Source: Sediminicola sp037203765
Lineage (GTDB): Bacteria; Bacteroidota; Bacteroidia; Flavobacteriales; Flavobacteriaceae
Assembly (NCBI RefSeq): GCF_037203765.1
Contig: NZ_JBBCAS010000003.1
Location: 124,001 to 188,000 of the forward strand
Direction: 5' to 3'
DNA: 64,000 bases
In this document: piece by piece, positions 1-9,198 of the stretch
How positions within the stretch are numbered: position 1 is the stretch's first letter
How the letters are laid out: every line of letters begins with the position of its first letter
The notes under the pieces: model-generated
Database searches by the model: none
What the model saw: only the letters and a program-made list of their open reading frames with translations
What the model was told of the DNA's origin: nothing
Made by a program: the position numbers and the translations under genes

Positions 1-1
1 C

Positions 2-1057
2 GTAACGACGGCTCTTGGTGACACCATGTTTAGCGGCGTAAGTACAAGTAGCGATTTTACATCCTTAAAATGGGAGGTGACAGAAGAAATCAATGCTGGG
101 TTGTCTGCTGCCATATTCAATAATCAATTATCCATTGAGGCAGATTATTACGTGAGGGATACCAAAGATGCGATCATTCCGGTCCAGCGACCATTGATTC
201 CGGGAAGTATAAGAAAAAATGTTGGGGAAATTAGAAACTCCGGATTTGAGTTGGCCTTAAATTGGAACAAAAAGGTAAATGACGATTTTACATATAGTAT
301 TGGAGGAAATTTCTCAACATTGAAAAATGAAGTTCTTGATTTGGGGGGGCAAGCATTTATAGATGCGGGAACTGCAGAGTTTCGTCAAAGATCTATCATT
401 GGTGAATCTATATTTGCCTTCTATGGTAGAGAAATAGCCGGTGTTTACCAAAATGACGCTGAAATTCAGGCAGATCCTGTAGCCGTGGCCAATAACTTGG
501 CTCCCGGAGATTTTAAGTATAAGGATTTGGATGGAAATGGTGAAATCAATGATGATGACAGAACCGTTTTAGGATCCTTTTTGCCTTCCTATTCTTTTGG
601 TTTCAATATAGGGGTGGCCTATAAAGGTTTTGATCTCTCTGCCAGTGCAATTGGACAAGGCGGCAATAAAATTTTGAACAGAAAACGAGGTGAAGTAATC
701 TTTACCAATGACACCAATATAGATAGGGACTTTGCTATAAATCGTTGGCATGGGGAGGGGACATCCAATAGTTATCCTTCAGCAGCAGGAATCAGAAAAG
801 GATGGAACCAAAGATTAAATGATTATTTTATTGAAGATGGAGACTTTTTTAGGATTCAAAATATCACGTTTGGTTACACCATCAACAAAAAGAAAACAAA
901 TCCAAACTTGCCCGATATCAGGCTTTATGTTACTGCGGAAAAACCATTGACCGTGTTTAGCTATAATGGATTCAATCCAGAGGTACCCAACGGAGTAGAT
1001 AATCAGACTTATCCTATACCATCAGTATACACTTTTGGAGTTAATATTAAAATTTAA
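2..1057 (+). CDS. SusC-type TonB-dependent outer-membrane receptor, 3' part
   Basis: C-terminal about 350 residues of a SusC/RagA-family TonB-dependent transporter; the reading frame is open to the left edge, so the signal peptide, plug and most of the barrel lie outside the window. The visible part is alternating beta-strand sequence typical of the barrel end. It includes the loop with DLDGNGEINDDDRTVLG, which SusC proteins carry close to the C terminus, and a final aromatic strand ending YTFGVNIKI. SusC imports oligosaccharides across the outer membrane with TonB energy, capped by the SusD lipoprotein encoded 10 bases downstream. Family assignment is firm; the substrate cannot be read from this part. 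Confidence 0.93.
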   Translation, partial: VTTALGDTMFSGVSTSSDFTSLKWEVTEEINAGLSAAIFNNQLSIEADYYVRDTKDAIIPVQRPLIPGSIRKNVGEIRNSGFELALNWNKKVNDDFTYSIGGNFSTLKNEVLDLGGQAFIDAGTAEFRQRSIIGESIFAFYGREIAGVYQNDAEIQADPVAVANNLAPGDFKYKDLDGNGEINDDDRTVLGSFLPSYSFGFNIGVAYKGFDLSASAIGQGGNKILNRKRGEVIFTNDTNIDRDFAINRWHGEGTSNSYPSAAGIRKGWNQRLNDYFIEDGDFFRIQNITFGYTINKKKTNPNLPDIRLYVTAEKPLTVFSYNGFNPEVPNGVDNQTYPIPSVYTFGVNIKI

Positions 1058-1067
1058 AAAAACGACT

Positions 1068-2606
1068 ATGAAACTGTTTACAAAAAAAATCATTTTAACC
1101 CTAATGGCATCCGCAGGATTTGCCATGGTTGGGTGTACTGACAAATTGGAAGAACCTGAATTGAACAACAATTTTGCCGGAGGTACAGATTTCACCAAGA
1201 CGGAGGATATGAAGCTTTCCATAATCGGGGTGTACGAGGCATTTCAATCCAGGGGATGGGAGCAGCCTTTGCTTATTTCCGTGAGAGGTGACGATGTAAA
1301 TGCCGGTGGTTTGGGGGATCAGCAAGATTTTGCAAATACAGATCTCTTTGATTACAATAAAGATTATTGGATGTACAATTCCCTATGGGAGAATATCTAT
1401 GTTGATGTTATTTCTGCCCATACTGGCATGGAACAAATAGAAAGATATCAAGAATTCGCAGATGAGGCCGGGGTTGCCCTTGGAGATCAATACATTGCAG
1501 AAGCAAAGGTGTTGCGCGCTATGATGCTTTTACAGATCTCTCAGGTATGGGGAGATGTATTCATTACTGAATCTTCGGATACCGGTGCACTTACGTCCCT
1601 GACAAGTGTGCCCACCCAACAAGAAGTAATGCAGCATATCTCCGATCAAATGGATGAGGCTATCCTTCATTTGCCAAATATGAGGCCCAACGAGCGAACA
1701 GATCTGCCAGGAGGCGTTACGGTTTATACGGCCTATGCTGTTAAGGCTTTGGCAAACCAAGAGTTGAAAAACTATCAGGCTGTGGCCGATGCTGCTGGGA
1801 AGATAATCAGCTCCGGGGCATTTAGTCTTTATCCTGATTATTATGAGCTGTTCAAAACACCTGGGAAATTGAGCAATGAAAGCATCCTTGATCTACAATA
1901 TTCCGATTTTGGACAGGGTGAAGGGGATAGAGAAGCACACCTGTATGCGCCTTATGGTCCTCAAAACTGGACTCCAGCTGTCGAAGGTGCTTCCAGCGGA
2001 TGGGGATTCTTTGAGCCAAGTATGAAGTTTATCAAATTTATGCTGGACAGGGGAGAGACTACTCGTTTAGAGACCAGTGTGTTATTTACAGACCGCGGTA
2101 TTGCGGAATTGCAGTCCGATCCGAACTATGCCAACCTTCCAAACTTTGTATCCAATACAACAAGGGATGGTGATAAAATAGAAGATTATGCCAGGGCATT
2201 GTTTGCCAGTGGCAAGCACTATTTGCCTTCCAATCAATTAATTCCTGGAAGAACTGAATACGGGAGCAACAAAAATTTCCCAGTTATTAGATATGCAGAA
2301 GTTTTATTGATGTATGCCGAAGCTCTTGCACAGGGCGCCAGTGGAACCGGAATGACAGCAACCCAAGCGGTGAACCAAGTAAGGGCCCGAAGCAATATGC
2401 CTGCCTTGGCCGGAGTCACTTTGGACCAGGTATTGGAGGAGAAATTTGCAGAGCTCAGTATGGAATGGGGAAAGAGATATTTTGATATGATCCGATTGCA
2501 GCGATACAGTGAATTGAGCTATGACGGCAGAACATTCACAGAAGCCAAGACTTTCTTGCCCTATCCTCAGGCGCAAGTGGACCAGTTTCCAATTTTAGGT
2601 AATTAA
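1068..2606 (+). CDS. SusD/RagB-family glycan-binding lipoprotein
   Basis: About 512 residues. I take the ATG at 1068, because it gives a clean lipoprotein signal (MKLFTKK, hydrophobic core, lipobox VGC with Cys at about residue 23); an in-frame start upstream would overlap the SusC gene. SusD hallmarks are present: an N-terminal segment with AEAKVLRAMMLLQISQVWGD (helical TPR-like scaffold), and C-terminal YAEVLLMYAEAL, VNQVRAR and EWGKRYFDMIRLQR. SusD proteins sit on the cell surface as the lid of the SusC barrel and bind the target glycan. It directly follows SusC and precedes a LamG lipoprotein, the usual order of a polysaccharide utilisation locus. Confidence 0.95.
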   Translation: MKLFTKKIILTLMASAGFAMVGCTDKLEEPELNNNFAGGTDFTKTEDMKLSIIGVYEAFQSRGWEQPLLISVRGDDVNAGGLGDQQDFANTDLFDYNKDYWMYNSLWENIYVDVISAHTGMEQIERYQEFADEAGVALGDQYIAEAKVLRAMMLLQISQVWGDVFITESSDTGALTSLTSVPTQQEVMQHISDQMDEAILHLPNMRPNERTDLPGGVTVYTAYAVKALANQELKNYQAVADAAGKIISSGAFSLYPDYYELFKTPGKLSNESILDLQYSDFGQGEGDREAHLYAPYGPQNWTPAVEGASSGWGFFEPSMKFIKFMLDRGETTRLETSVLFTDRGIAELQSDPNYANLPNFVSNTTRDGDKIEDYARALFASGKHYLPSNQLIPGRTEYGSNKNFPVIRYAEVLLMYAEALAQGASGTGMTATQAVNQVRARSNMPALAGVTLDQVLEEKFAELSMEWGKRYFDMIRLQRYSELSYDGRTFTEAKTFLPYPQAQVDQFPILGN

Positions 2607-2628
2607 TTAAAGATTTAATTTGAACCAA

Positions 2629-4380
2629 ATGAAAAATTTAAAACAACTTATTACATGTGTTGTCGTGCTCTTTCTTGCTTTCTCTTGTGATCAGGGAATT
2701 GATGGTATAACAGCAGTAGAGCCGGGTATAGATGAATCTGCACCAGCAATTAAGATTGTATCCCCCACGGAAGGCACCAAGATAAAAGTACCCCAGGTAG
2801 TAGCCTCGGTAACCATTGAAGTAGAAGTTACAGACGATATAGAAGTGGCCAATGTGGAGGTGATGATGGACGATATCACTATAGCTAATTTCAATGAATT
2901 TAAGGATTACAGACGCGTACTGATCAAGGATCTTGTTTACAATGAGGTCAGGGATGGTAGCCATGTCCTTAAAGTTGCCGCAACCGATATTGAGGGTAAG
3001 ACTACGGTTGCTACGGTGACATTTGAAAAGGAGCCTGCGTATACCCCGCTGTTTGCCGGAGAAGTGCTGTACATGCCCTTTGATGGGGATTATGTTGATC
3101 TAATTGGGTTAAAGGCCGCAACTAAGACTGGAACACCAACTTTTGCTGGGCAGGCGGTCATTGGGGCCAATGCCTATAAAGGTGCAGAAGATTCATATTT
3201 AAACTATCCTACGGCAGGGTTGTTGGGTACAGAATTTACTGCCTCATTTTGGTATAAGGTCAATGCCAGTCCGGATAGGGCAGGTCTCTTGGTGATCGGC
3301 GACAACCCTGATGATCGCAATCAGGGCTTTAGATTATTCAGAGAAGGAAATGGTGCCTCCCAAACAATTAAATTGAATGTGGGTACAGGAAATGGAGAAA
3401 GCTGGAATGATGGGGGTGTATTGGATGTGGCTGCAGGAGAATGGGTGCATATTGCCTTTGCTATATCTGCCACGAAAAGCACCATTTTCTTTAATGGCGT
3501 CGAAATGCGTTCAGCGACCTTATCCGCTCCTGTTGATTGGACAGGTTGTGAAAACATGGTTATTGGAGCAGGGGGGGATACCTTTAGTTACTGGAACCAT
3601 TTATCGGACAGAAGTGCCATGGACGAACTTAGGGTGTTCAATAAGGCCTTAACTGCTGCAGAGATCCAGAACATGATCAATGTGACCAACCCTTACACCG
3701 GTAAATATGATGGTGAGATGTTCTATTTGCCTTTTGACGGGAACAACAAAAACTTGTTCAATGGCCAGGAGGCAGCTGTGGTGGGAACGCCGGGCGTTGC
3801 CGGAGAGGGAATAAGTGGTTCTGAAGCCTATGCTGGAGCGGCCAATTCATATTTGACCTTTCCCACCGATAACCTTAAAACCGAAGAATTTAGTGCCAGT
3901 TTCTGGTACAAGGTAAATGCTTCTCCCGATAGGGCAGGTATTTTGGTCATGGGACCTCCAGATACAGAAAGGGCAGACTATCCGTCCGTTCAGAATTTGA
4001 GAACCAATGGGTTTAGATTCTTCAGAGAAGGAAGTACGTCAAATCAGATTTTCAAGTTGAATGTGGGCAATGGTACTGCAGACACTTGGATTGATGGCGG
4101 TGCGGCAGCTTCATTGGATCCGGCTAGTGCGGGATGGAAACATATTGCATTCACTATTTCTGGAGCGAAAGCTATTGTCTACATTGACGGGCTGCAGGTT
4201 GCCGAAGCCAATATCTCTGGAGTGGATTGGACCGGTTGCGACATTTTGTCCATTGGATCAGGTGCCCCAAGATTTACGGAATGGGGCCACTTGTCCGATC
4301 AAAGTTTTATTGATGAGCTCCGCTTGTTCAACAAGGCATTGACACCAGAGGAAGTACTGAACATAAGAAATGACGAATAA
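2629..4380 (+). CDS. Surface glycan-binding-type lipoprotein with Ig-like and two LamG/concanavalin-like domains
   Basis: About 583 residues from the ATG at 2629 (a TTG three codons earlier is less likely). SPII signal with lipobox AFSC. Residues about 45-135 form an Ig-like domain (IKIVSPTEGTKI, then VEVMMDD and DGSHVLKVAATD). Two LamG-like jelly rolls follow, about 145-350 and 363-580, which are clear duplicates: both contain SFWYKVNASPDRAG, an FREG segment, KLNVG, VDWTGC and a DELR-FNKALT ending. Its place after SusCD is where SusE/SGBP proteins are found, so the likely job is holding glycan at the surface. I see no catalytic motif; a hydrolase with a LamG fold cannot be excluded from sequence alone. 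Confidence 0.82.
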   Translation: MKNLKQLITCVVVLFLAFSCDQGIDGITAVEPGIDESAPAIKIVSPTEGTKIKVPQVVASVTIEVEVTDDIEVANVEVMMDDITIANFNEFKDYRRVLIKDLVYNEVRDGSHVLKVAATDIEGKTTVATVTFEKEPAYTPLFAGEVLYMPFDGDYVDLIGLKAATKTGTPTFAGQAVIGANAYKGAEDSYLNYPTAGLLGTEFTASFWYKVNASPDRAGLLVIGDNPDDRNQGFRLFREGNGASQTIKLNVGTGNGESWNDGGVLDVAAGEWVHIAFAISATKSTIFFNGVEMRSATLSAPVDWTGCENMVIGAGGDTFSYWNHLSDRSAMDELRVFNKALTAAEIQNMINVTNPYTGKYDGEMFYLPFDGNNKNLFNGQEAAVVGTPGVAGEGISGSEAYAGAANSYLTFPTDNLKTEEFSASFWYKVNASPDRAGILVMGPPDTERADYPSVQNLRTNGFRFFREGSTSNQIFKLNVGNGTADTWIDGGAAASLDPASAGWKHIAFTISGAKAIVYIDGLQVAEANISGVDWTGCDILSIGSGAPRFTEWGHLSDQSFIDELRLFNKALTPEEVLNIRNDE

Positions 4381-4412
4381 TACATTTTCTTAAAAAACGA
4401 AACACAACTTTT

Positions 4413-5786
4413 ATGAAATTTCAAGTATTGATATTGGCCCTAGCAACATTATTTGTTGGGTGCAAGGGCAATAATACACCCAAAACCGAAAAGGCAAAGA
4501 CCAAGGAATCTTCCAAATTTGGAAACCTGTCCGATCTTGCCCTTTTGGATACGGTCCAGAAACAGACGTTTGAATATTTTTGGAGTGGCGCCGAGCCAAC
4601 TTCAGGATTGGCAAGGGAACGCATCCATTTGGATGGTATTTATCCCTCAAATGACCAAGATGTCATCACCATTGGCGGTTCTGGTTTTGGGGTTATGGCC
4701 TTGTTGGTTGGGGTAGAACGTGGCTTTATATCCAAGGAGCAACTTACAGAGCGTATGTTGAGAATACTGGATTTCCTTGAAAAGGCAGATCGTTTTCATG
4801 GGGCTTGGCCACATTGGTTGCACCCGGACGGGTCTACTGCTCCCTTTTCCAAGATGGACGACGGTGGGGATTTGGTAGAGTCTGCTTTTATGATCCAGGG
4901 ACTTCTTACCGTCAAAGAGTATTTTGATCAGTACACGGATAACCCACAAGGAAAAAATATAAGCGAAAGAATTCAACGGATCTGGGAGGAAGTAGAATGG
5001 GATTGGTATACTAAGGGCGGTGAAAATGTTTTGTATTGGCATTGGTCCCCAAAATTTGGATGGGATATGAATTTTCCTGTAGGCGGTTATAACGAAGCGC
5101 TTATCATGTACGTTTTGGCAGCATCGTCTCCCACGCACCCCATTAGTAAGGACGTTTACGAAAAGGGATGGGCCAGAAATGGTGCTATCGCAAAGGATAC
5201 GGTGTATTATGGGCTTAATACGGAATTGGACCATTACGAGCATGATGCGGCACCCGTAGGTCCTTTGTTTTGGGCTCATTACTCTTATTTGGGCTTGAAC
5301 CCGAATGGACTAAAGGATCAATATGGGGATTATTGGAAGCTCAACCAGAACCACGCCATGATACATTATAAACATGCCGTCGCAAATCCAAATAATTTTA
5401 AAGGTTATGGCAAAGACTGTTGGGGCCTGACATCAAGTTATTCAATGAATGGATACGCCGGACATAGGCCAGATCAAGATCTAGGGGTTATTTCACCAAC
5501 AGCGGCACTCTCTTCTATGCCGTATACGCCATATCAAAGTTTGAATTTTTTACGCTACATGTACAAAGAACAAGATTCCTTGATTGGAAAATTTGGTCCT
5601 TATGATGCCTTTAGTTTGGAAAAAAATTGGTCCTTGCCACGTTATTTGGCCATTGATCAAGGTCCAATTCCTGTGATGATCGAAAATTATAGGACGGGAC
5701 TATTGTGGGATCTATTTATGAGGAACGAAGAGGTGTTGGAAGGGTTGAAAAAATTAGGATTTACATATACCAACAAGAATGATTAG
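4413..5786 (+). CDS. GH144-type ('glycoamylase' family) glycoside hydrolase, lipoprotein
   Basis: 457 residues, SPII signal with lipobox FVGC at about residue 17. The body matches the Pfam 'glycoamylase' (PF10091) alpha/alpha-barrel family: QTFEYFW near the N terminus, then RFHGAWPHW, GGDLVESAF, YWHWSP, GPLFWAHYSYLGLNP, DCWGLTSSYS and AIDQGPIPVMIENYRTGLLW. Characterised members are GH144 endo-beta-1,2-glucanases or sophorose-releasing enzymes, despite the 'glucoamylase' name. It would be anchored in the outer membrane or periplasm and cut imported or surface glycan. The stop overlaps the next gene, a paralogue, by 8 bases, so the two are translationally coupled. Exact linkage specificity is inferred. 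Confidence 0.85.
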   Translation: MKFQVLILALATLFVGCKGNNTPKTEKAKTKESSKFGNLSDLALLDTVQKQTFEYFWSGAEPTSGLARERIHLDGIYPSNDQDVITIGGSGFGVMALLVGVERGFISKEQLTERMLRILDFLEKADRFHGAWPHWLHPDGSTAPFSKMDDGGDLVESAFMIQGLLTVKEYFDQYTDNPQGKNISERIQRIWEEVEWDWYTKGGENVLYWHWSPKFGWDMNFPVGGYNEALIMYVLAASSPTHPISKDVYEKGWARNGAIAKDTVYYGLNTELDHYEHDAAPVGPLFWAHYSYLGLNPNGLKDQYGDYWKLNQNHAMIHYKHAVANPNNFKGYGKDCWGLTSSYSMNGYAGHRPDQDLGVISPTAALSSMPYTPYQSLNFLRYMYKEQDSLIGKFGPYDAFSLEKNWSLPRYLAIDQGPIPVMIENYRTGLLWDLFMRNEEVLEGLKKLGFTYTNKND

Positions 5787-7155
5787 ATATTGTTTTATAC
5801 TTTCATTCCTATGGTTGGTGGCCTCTTGTAGTTCGCAGGATGATACAACACCTATTGGTGTTTCCGAGCTGCCAAAAAAACCTGAAGAACCTGTTGTGGT
5901 GCTGTCAGATACAGAACTTATGGATGTAGTGCAACGGGAAACTTTTAAATATTTTTGGGATTATGCTGATGCTGATTCGGGTGGAGCAAGGGAACGATTC
6001 CATCCCAGTGATCCAAACCTTGGAAAGTCCTTGGTTACCTCAGGGGGTACGGGCTTTGGATTGATGAGTATTTTGGTTGGCATAGAAAGAAATTATGTAT
6101 CCAGGGCAGAGGCGGTAGAAAGGTTGTCAAAAATTCTAAACTTTTTGGAAAATGCTGATAGGTTCCACGGCGCTTGGCCGCACTGGATGAATGGAACTAA
6201 TGGTAATGTGATACCCTTTAGTAATATGGATAATGGGGGGGATCTGGTAGAAACAGCCTTTTTGGTCCAAGGATTGATCTGTATAAAAGAATATTTTAAA
6301 ACTGGGTCATCGGAAGAAAAAGTGTTGTCCCAAAAGGCAGATGTACTGTGGAAAGGGGTAGATTGGCAATGGTACACCAAGAATGAAAATACGTTGTATT
6401 GGCACTGGAGTCCATCCAACGGGTTTGCTATCAATATGCAGTTACAAGGTTACAATGAAACGTTGATCCCCTATGTTTTGGCTGCTGCCTCTCCAGATTA
6501 TACAATTTCGCCAGAAGTTTATACCAATGGATGGGCATCCAATGGGGGTATAAAATCCAATAACGTCCAATATGGATATCCCTTGCTGTTAAAACATGCG
6601 GGGAGCGAAAATTATGGTGGCCCCCTTTTTTGGGCCCATTATTCATATTTGGGATTGAATCCAAAGGGGTTAACAGACCAATATGTCAATTATTGGGATG
6701 TCAATGTGAACCATACCATGATCAACTATAGTTATTGTGTGGCAAATCCAAATGGCTATGTGGACTATGGAAAGGATTGTTGGGGACTGACAGCAAGTTA
6801 TACTAGGAACAACGATGGGGGAATAGGGTATAATGCCCATAGTCCTTCTAACGATACCGGAATAATCTCTCCTACGGCGGCGCTTAGTTCTATCCCATAC
6901 GCCCCTGAAGAATCATTGGCTGCGATGCGATTTTTCTATAGCAAAAAAGATAAACTGATGGGGCCGGCTGGGTTTTATGACGCTTTCAGTCCAACTGACA
7001 ATTATTGGGTGGCTGATGCTTACCTGGCCATAGATCAAGGTCCAATTGTTATCATGATCGAAAATTATAGATCGGGCCTATTGTGGCGTCTTTTTATGCA
7101 GAATGAAGAGGTGCAAAATGGTTTGGAAAAATTAGGTTTCAGTAGTACACCCTAA
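5779..7155 (+). CDS. Second GH144-type glycoside hydrolase, lipoprotein
   Basis: 458 residues, paralogue of the preceding gene along its full length; the ATG lies inside the last codons of that gene. SPII signal with lipobox VASC at about residue 17. It shares the same landmarks (ETFKYFW, RFHGAWPHWM, GGDLVETAF, YWHWSP, FWAHYSYLGLNP, DCWGLTASYT, AIDQGPIVIMIENYRSGLLW) but has a different insert around GIGYNAHSPSND. Two tandem GH144-type enzymes suggest division of labour, for example endo- against exo-acting, on a beta-1,2-glucan. That division is inferred; both keep the conserved acidic segments. Confidence 0.85.
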   Translation: MIRYCFILSFLWLVASCSSQDDTTPIGVSELPKKPEEPVVVLSDTELMDVVQRETFKYFWDYADADSGGARERFHPSDPNLGKSLVTSGGTGFGLMSILVGIERNYVSRAEAVERLSKILNFLENADRFHGAWPHWMNGTNGNVIPFSNMDNGGDLVETAFLVQGLICIKEYFKTGSSEEKVLSQKADVLWKGVDWQWYTKNENTLYWHWSPSNGFAINMQLQGYNETLIPYVLAAASPDYTISPEVYTNGWASNGGIKSNNVQYGYPLLLKHAGSENYGGPLFWAHYSYLGLNPKGLTDQYVNYWDVNVNHTMINYSYCVANPNGYVDYGKDCWGLTASYTRNNDGGIGYNAHSPSNDTGIISPTAALSSIPYAPEESLAAMRFFYSKKDKLMGPAGFYDAFSPTDNYWVADAYLAIDQGPIVIMIENYRSGLLWRLFMQNEEVQNGLEKLGFSSTP

Positions 7156-7258
7156 AAGAATAGGGCAATTGGCAATCTGAATTTTATTCAGTTGTTGTTC
7201 AAATAGACAATAGCACATAGTTCGCAGCTATTTTACATCTGGTAATAAGCAAGGTCCA

Positions 7259-7266
7259 TATTTTTG
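7259..7266 (+). promoter_or_regulatory. Possible promoter -7 box upstream of the GH43-like gene
   Basis: TATTTTTG matches the Bacteroidota -7 consensus TAnnTTTG exactly. The -33 region is weak (TTTA about 23 bases upstream). It lies in the 196-base gap after the second GH144 gene, about 85 bases before the next start codon, so the GH43-like gene could be transcribed separately from the SusCD operon. Confidence 0.35.
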
Positions 7267-7351
7267 GAGGATCTAACTATTTCTGGCTTTTAATGTATTG
7301 TTATATAACTTGTCCAATGGGGGTATTATAAAACTTATACCAAGGAATTAA

Positions 7352-9133
7352 ATGAAAAAGAAATATTTTATGTTGAAACATATATCATGTTTATACTTGG
7401 CATTTTGTCTCGCAAATACCATAAATGCACAGGACTACAAGCAAAAGACCTATTGTAATCCCATTAATATAGATTACGGATACACCCCTTTTGAAAAGTT
7501 TTCCCAAGAGGGTAAGCATCGGGCAACTGCAGATCCGGTAATCGTAAATTTCAGGGAAAAGTATTTCTTGTTTTCCACCAATCAGGAAGGCTATTGGTGG
7601 AGTGGGAATATGCTGGATTGGAATTTTGTGTACCGAAAATTTTTATTGGATGATACCTATATCCATGACCTAAATGCTCCTGGAGTCTTTGTTATGAAGG
7701 ATACCTTGTATGTGCATGGTTCTACCCATGAGAAAGATTTTCCGATCTGGAAAAGTGGTAATCCAACGGTGGACGATTGGAGTATAGCCGTAGACACATT
7801 AAATGTTGGCGCTTGGGATCCGGGTTTTTACTTTGATGAGGAACTGGACAGGCTTTTTTTATATTGGGGATCAAGCAATGAATTTCCTCTTCTCGGTACA
7901 GAATTGAATACTAAAACACTGCAATCCGATGGTTTTGTAAAGCCCATGATTACACTAAAACCAGAAGATCATGGTTGGGAAAGATTTGGTGAGTATAATG
8001 ATAATACCTTCTTACAGCCCTTTATGGAAGGGGCCTCAGTCACCAAGCACAAAGGCAAGTATTACCTGCAATACGGTGCGCCTGCAACAGAGTTCAGTGG
8101 CTATGCAGATGGCGTTTATGTGAGTGACAACCCGTTGGATGGTTTTAAATATCAGTCGCATAATCCATTCTCGTATAAGCCCGGTGGTTTCGCCAGAGGT
8201 TCAGGTCATGGTTCTTCGTACCAAGACAATTTTGGAAATTGGTGGCATACGTCAACTTTGATCTTGGGGGTCAAAAATAATTTTGAACGCAGAATAGGAA
8301 TTTGGCCCGCTGGTTTTGACAAGGATGATGTTATGTATTCCAATACTGCCTATGGGGATTATCCAACTTTTTTGCCCCATAACAATGCGGACCATATCAA
8401 TGGCATGTTTGCCGGTTGGATGCTTTTAAATTATAACAAGCCTATTCAAGTTTCCTCGACCTTGGGAGGATACCAACCGAATTACAGTGTAGATGAGGAT
8501 ATGAAAACCTATTGGTCTGCGAAATCAGGCAATAAAGGCGAATGGATTCAATCAGACTTGGGTGAAATGTCAACGATCAATGCAATCCAAATCAATTTTG
8601 CCGATCAGGATGCGGAATTTAGGGGCAAGACCATGGGCAAATTTCACCAGTATATAATTTATATTTCAAATGATGGTAAAAATTGGAAGGTTTTAGTGGA
8701 TAAACGTCAAAATAAAGCTGATGTTCCACACGATTATATAGAGCTGTCAAAACCTATTGAAGCACGTTATCTTAAATTGGAAAACAAGGCAATGCCTACT
8801 GGTAAATTTGCTATTAGTGGTTTCCGGATTTTTGGTAAAGGGCATTCTCAGAAACCTGGTGCAGTTGAAAAGTTTATGGTATTGCGTGCAGACCCCAATA
8901 AGCACGGTGAGCGTAGGAGTGCCTGGTTGAAATGGCAGCAAAATCCGCAGGCAGACGGCTATGTTATATATTTTGGAAAGGAAAAGGACAAATTATATGG
9001 AAGTATTATGGTTTACGGCCAAAACGATTACTTTTTCACAGGGATGGATAGAACAGATTCCTACTATTTTCAGATCGAAGCTTTTAACAATAATGGTATT
9101 TCTGAAAGGACAGAAACCATTTTCGTGAAGTGA
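7352..9133 (+). CDS. Secreted GH43-like glycoside hydrolase with discoidin (F5/8C) and fibronectin-like modules
   Basis: 593 residues with a signal peptide ending near TINAQ (residues 1-26). Residues about 35-360 look like a five-bladed beta-propeller of the GH43 clan: ATADPVIV (the base Asp), AWDPGFYFD (second Asp) and FMEGASV (the acid Glu) are in the expected order. Residues about 380-495 form a discoidin/CBM32-like jelly roll (YSVDEDMKTYWSA, WIQSDLGE, ARYLKLEN). The C terminus (about 500-593) is fibronectin type III-like. GH43 enzymes remove arabinosyl, xylosyl or galactosyl side groups, so it may trim decorations from the glycan handled by this locus. Substrate uncertain. Confidence 0.75.
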   Translation: MKKKYFMLKHISCLYLAFCLANTINAQDYKQKTYCNPINIDYGYTPFEKFSQEGKHRATADPVIVNFREKYFLFSTNQEGYWWSGNMLDWNFVYRKFLLDDTYIHDLNAPGVFVMKDTLYVHGSTHEKDFPIWKSGNPTVDDWSIAVDTLNVGAWDPGFYFDEELDRLFLYWGSSNEFPLLGTELNTKTLQSDGFVKPMITLKPEDHGWERFGEYNDNTFLQPFMEGASVTKHKGKYYLQYGAPATEFSGYADGVYVSDNPLDGFKYQSHNPFSYKPGGFARGSGHGSSYQDNFGNWWHTSTLILGVKNNFERRIGIWPAGFDKDDVMYSNTAYGDYPTFLPHNNADHINGMFAGWMLLNYNKPIQVSSTLGGYQPNYSVDEDMKTYWSAKSGNKGEWIQSDLGEMSTINAIQINFADQDAEFRGKTMGKFHQYIIYISNDGKNWKVLVDKRQNKADVPHDYIELSKPIEARYLKLENKAMPTGKFAISGFRIFGKGHSQKPGAVEKFMVLRADPNKHGERRSAWLKWQQNPQADGYVIYFGKEKDKLYGSIMVYGQNDYFFTGMDRTDSYYFQIEAFNNNGISERTETIFVK

Positions 9134-9198
9134 CGGCAGCCCTTATGCCGAAGGTCAATAAATAGTCAGTTTATTCTGGCATTAAAATTAATAGATCA

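Noticed and set aside
343..6241. Runs of seven G in the SusC, LamG and second GH144 genes (343-349, 3571-3577, 6235-6241), considered as phase-variation tracts
   Set aside because: All are in frame in intact genes, are only seven bases long, and encode normal Gly-rich positions of the families.
9134..9150. Hairpin CGGCA/TGCCG just after the GH43-like gene, considered as a terminator
   Set aside because: Only five base pairs and no T-run follows.
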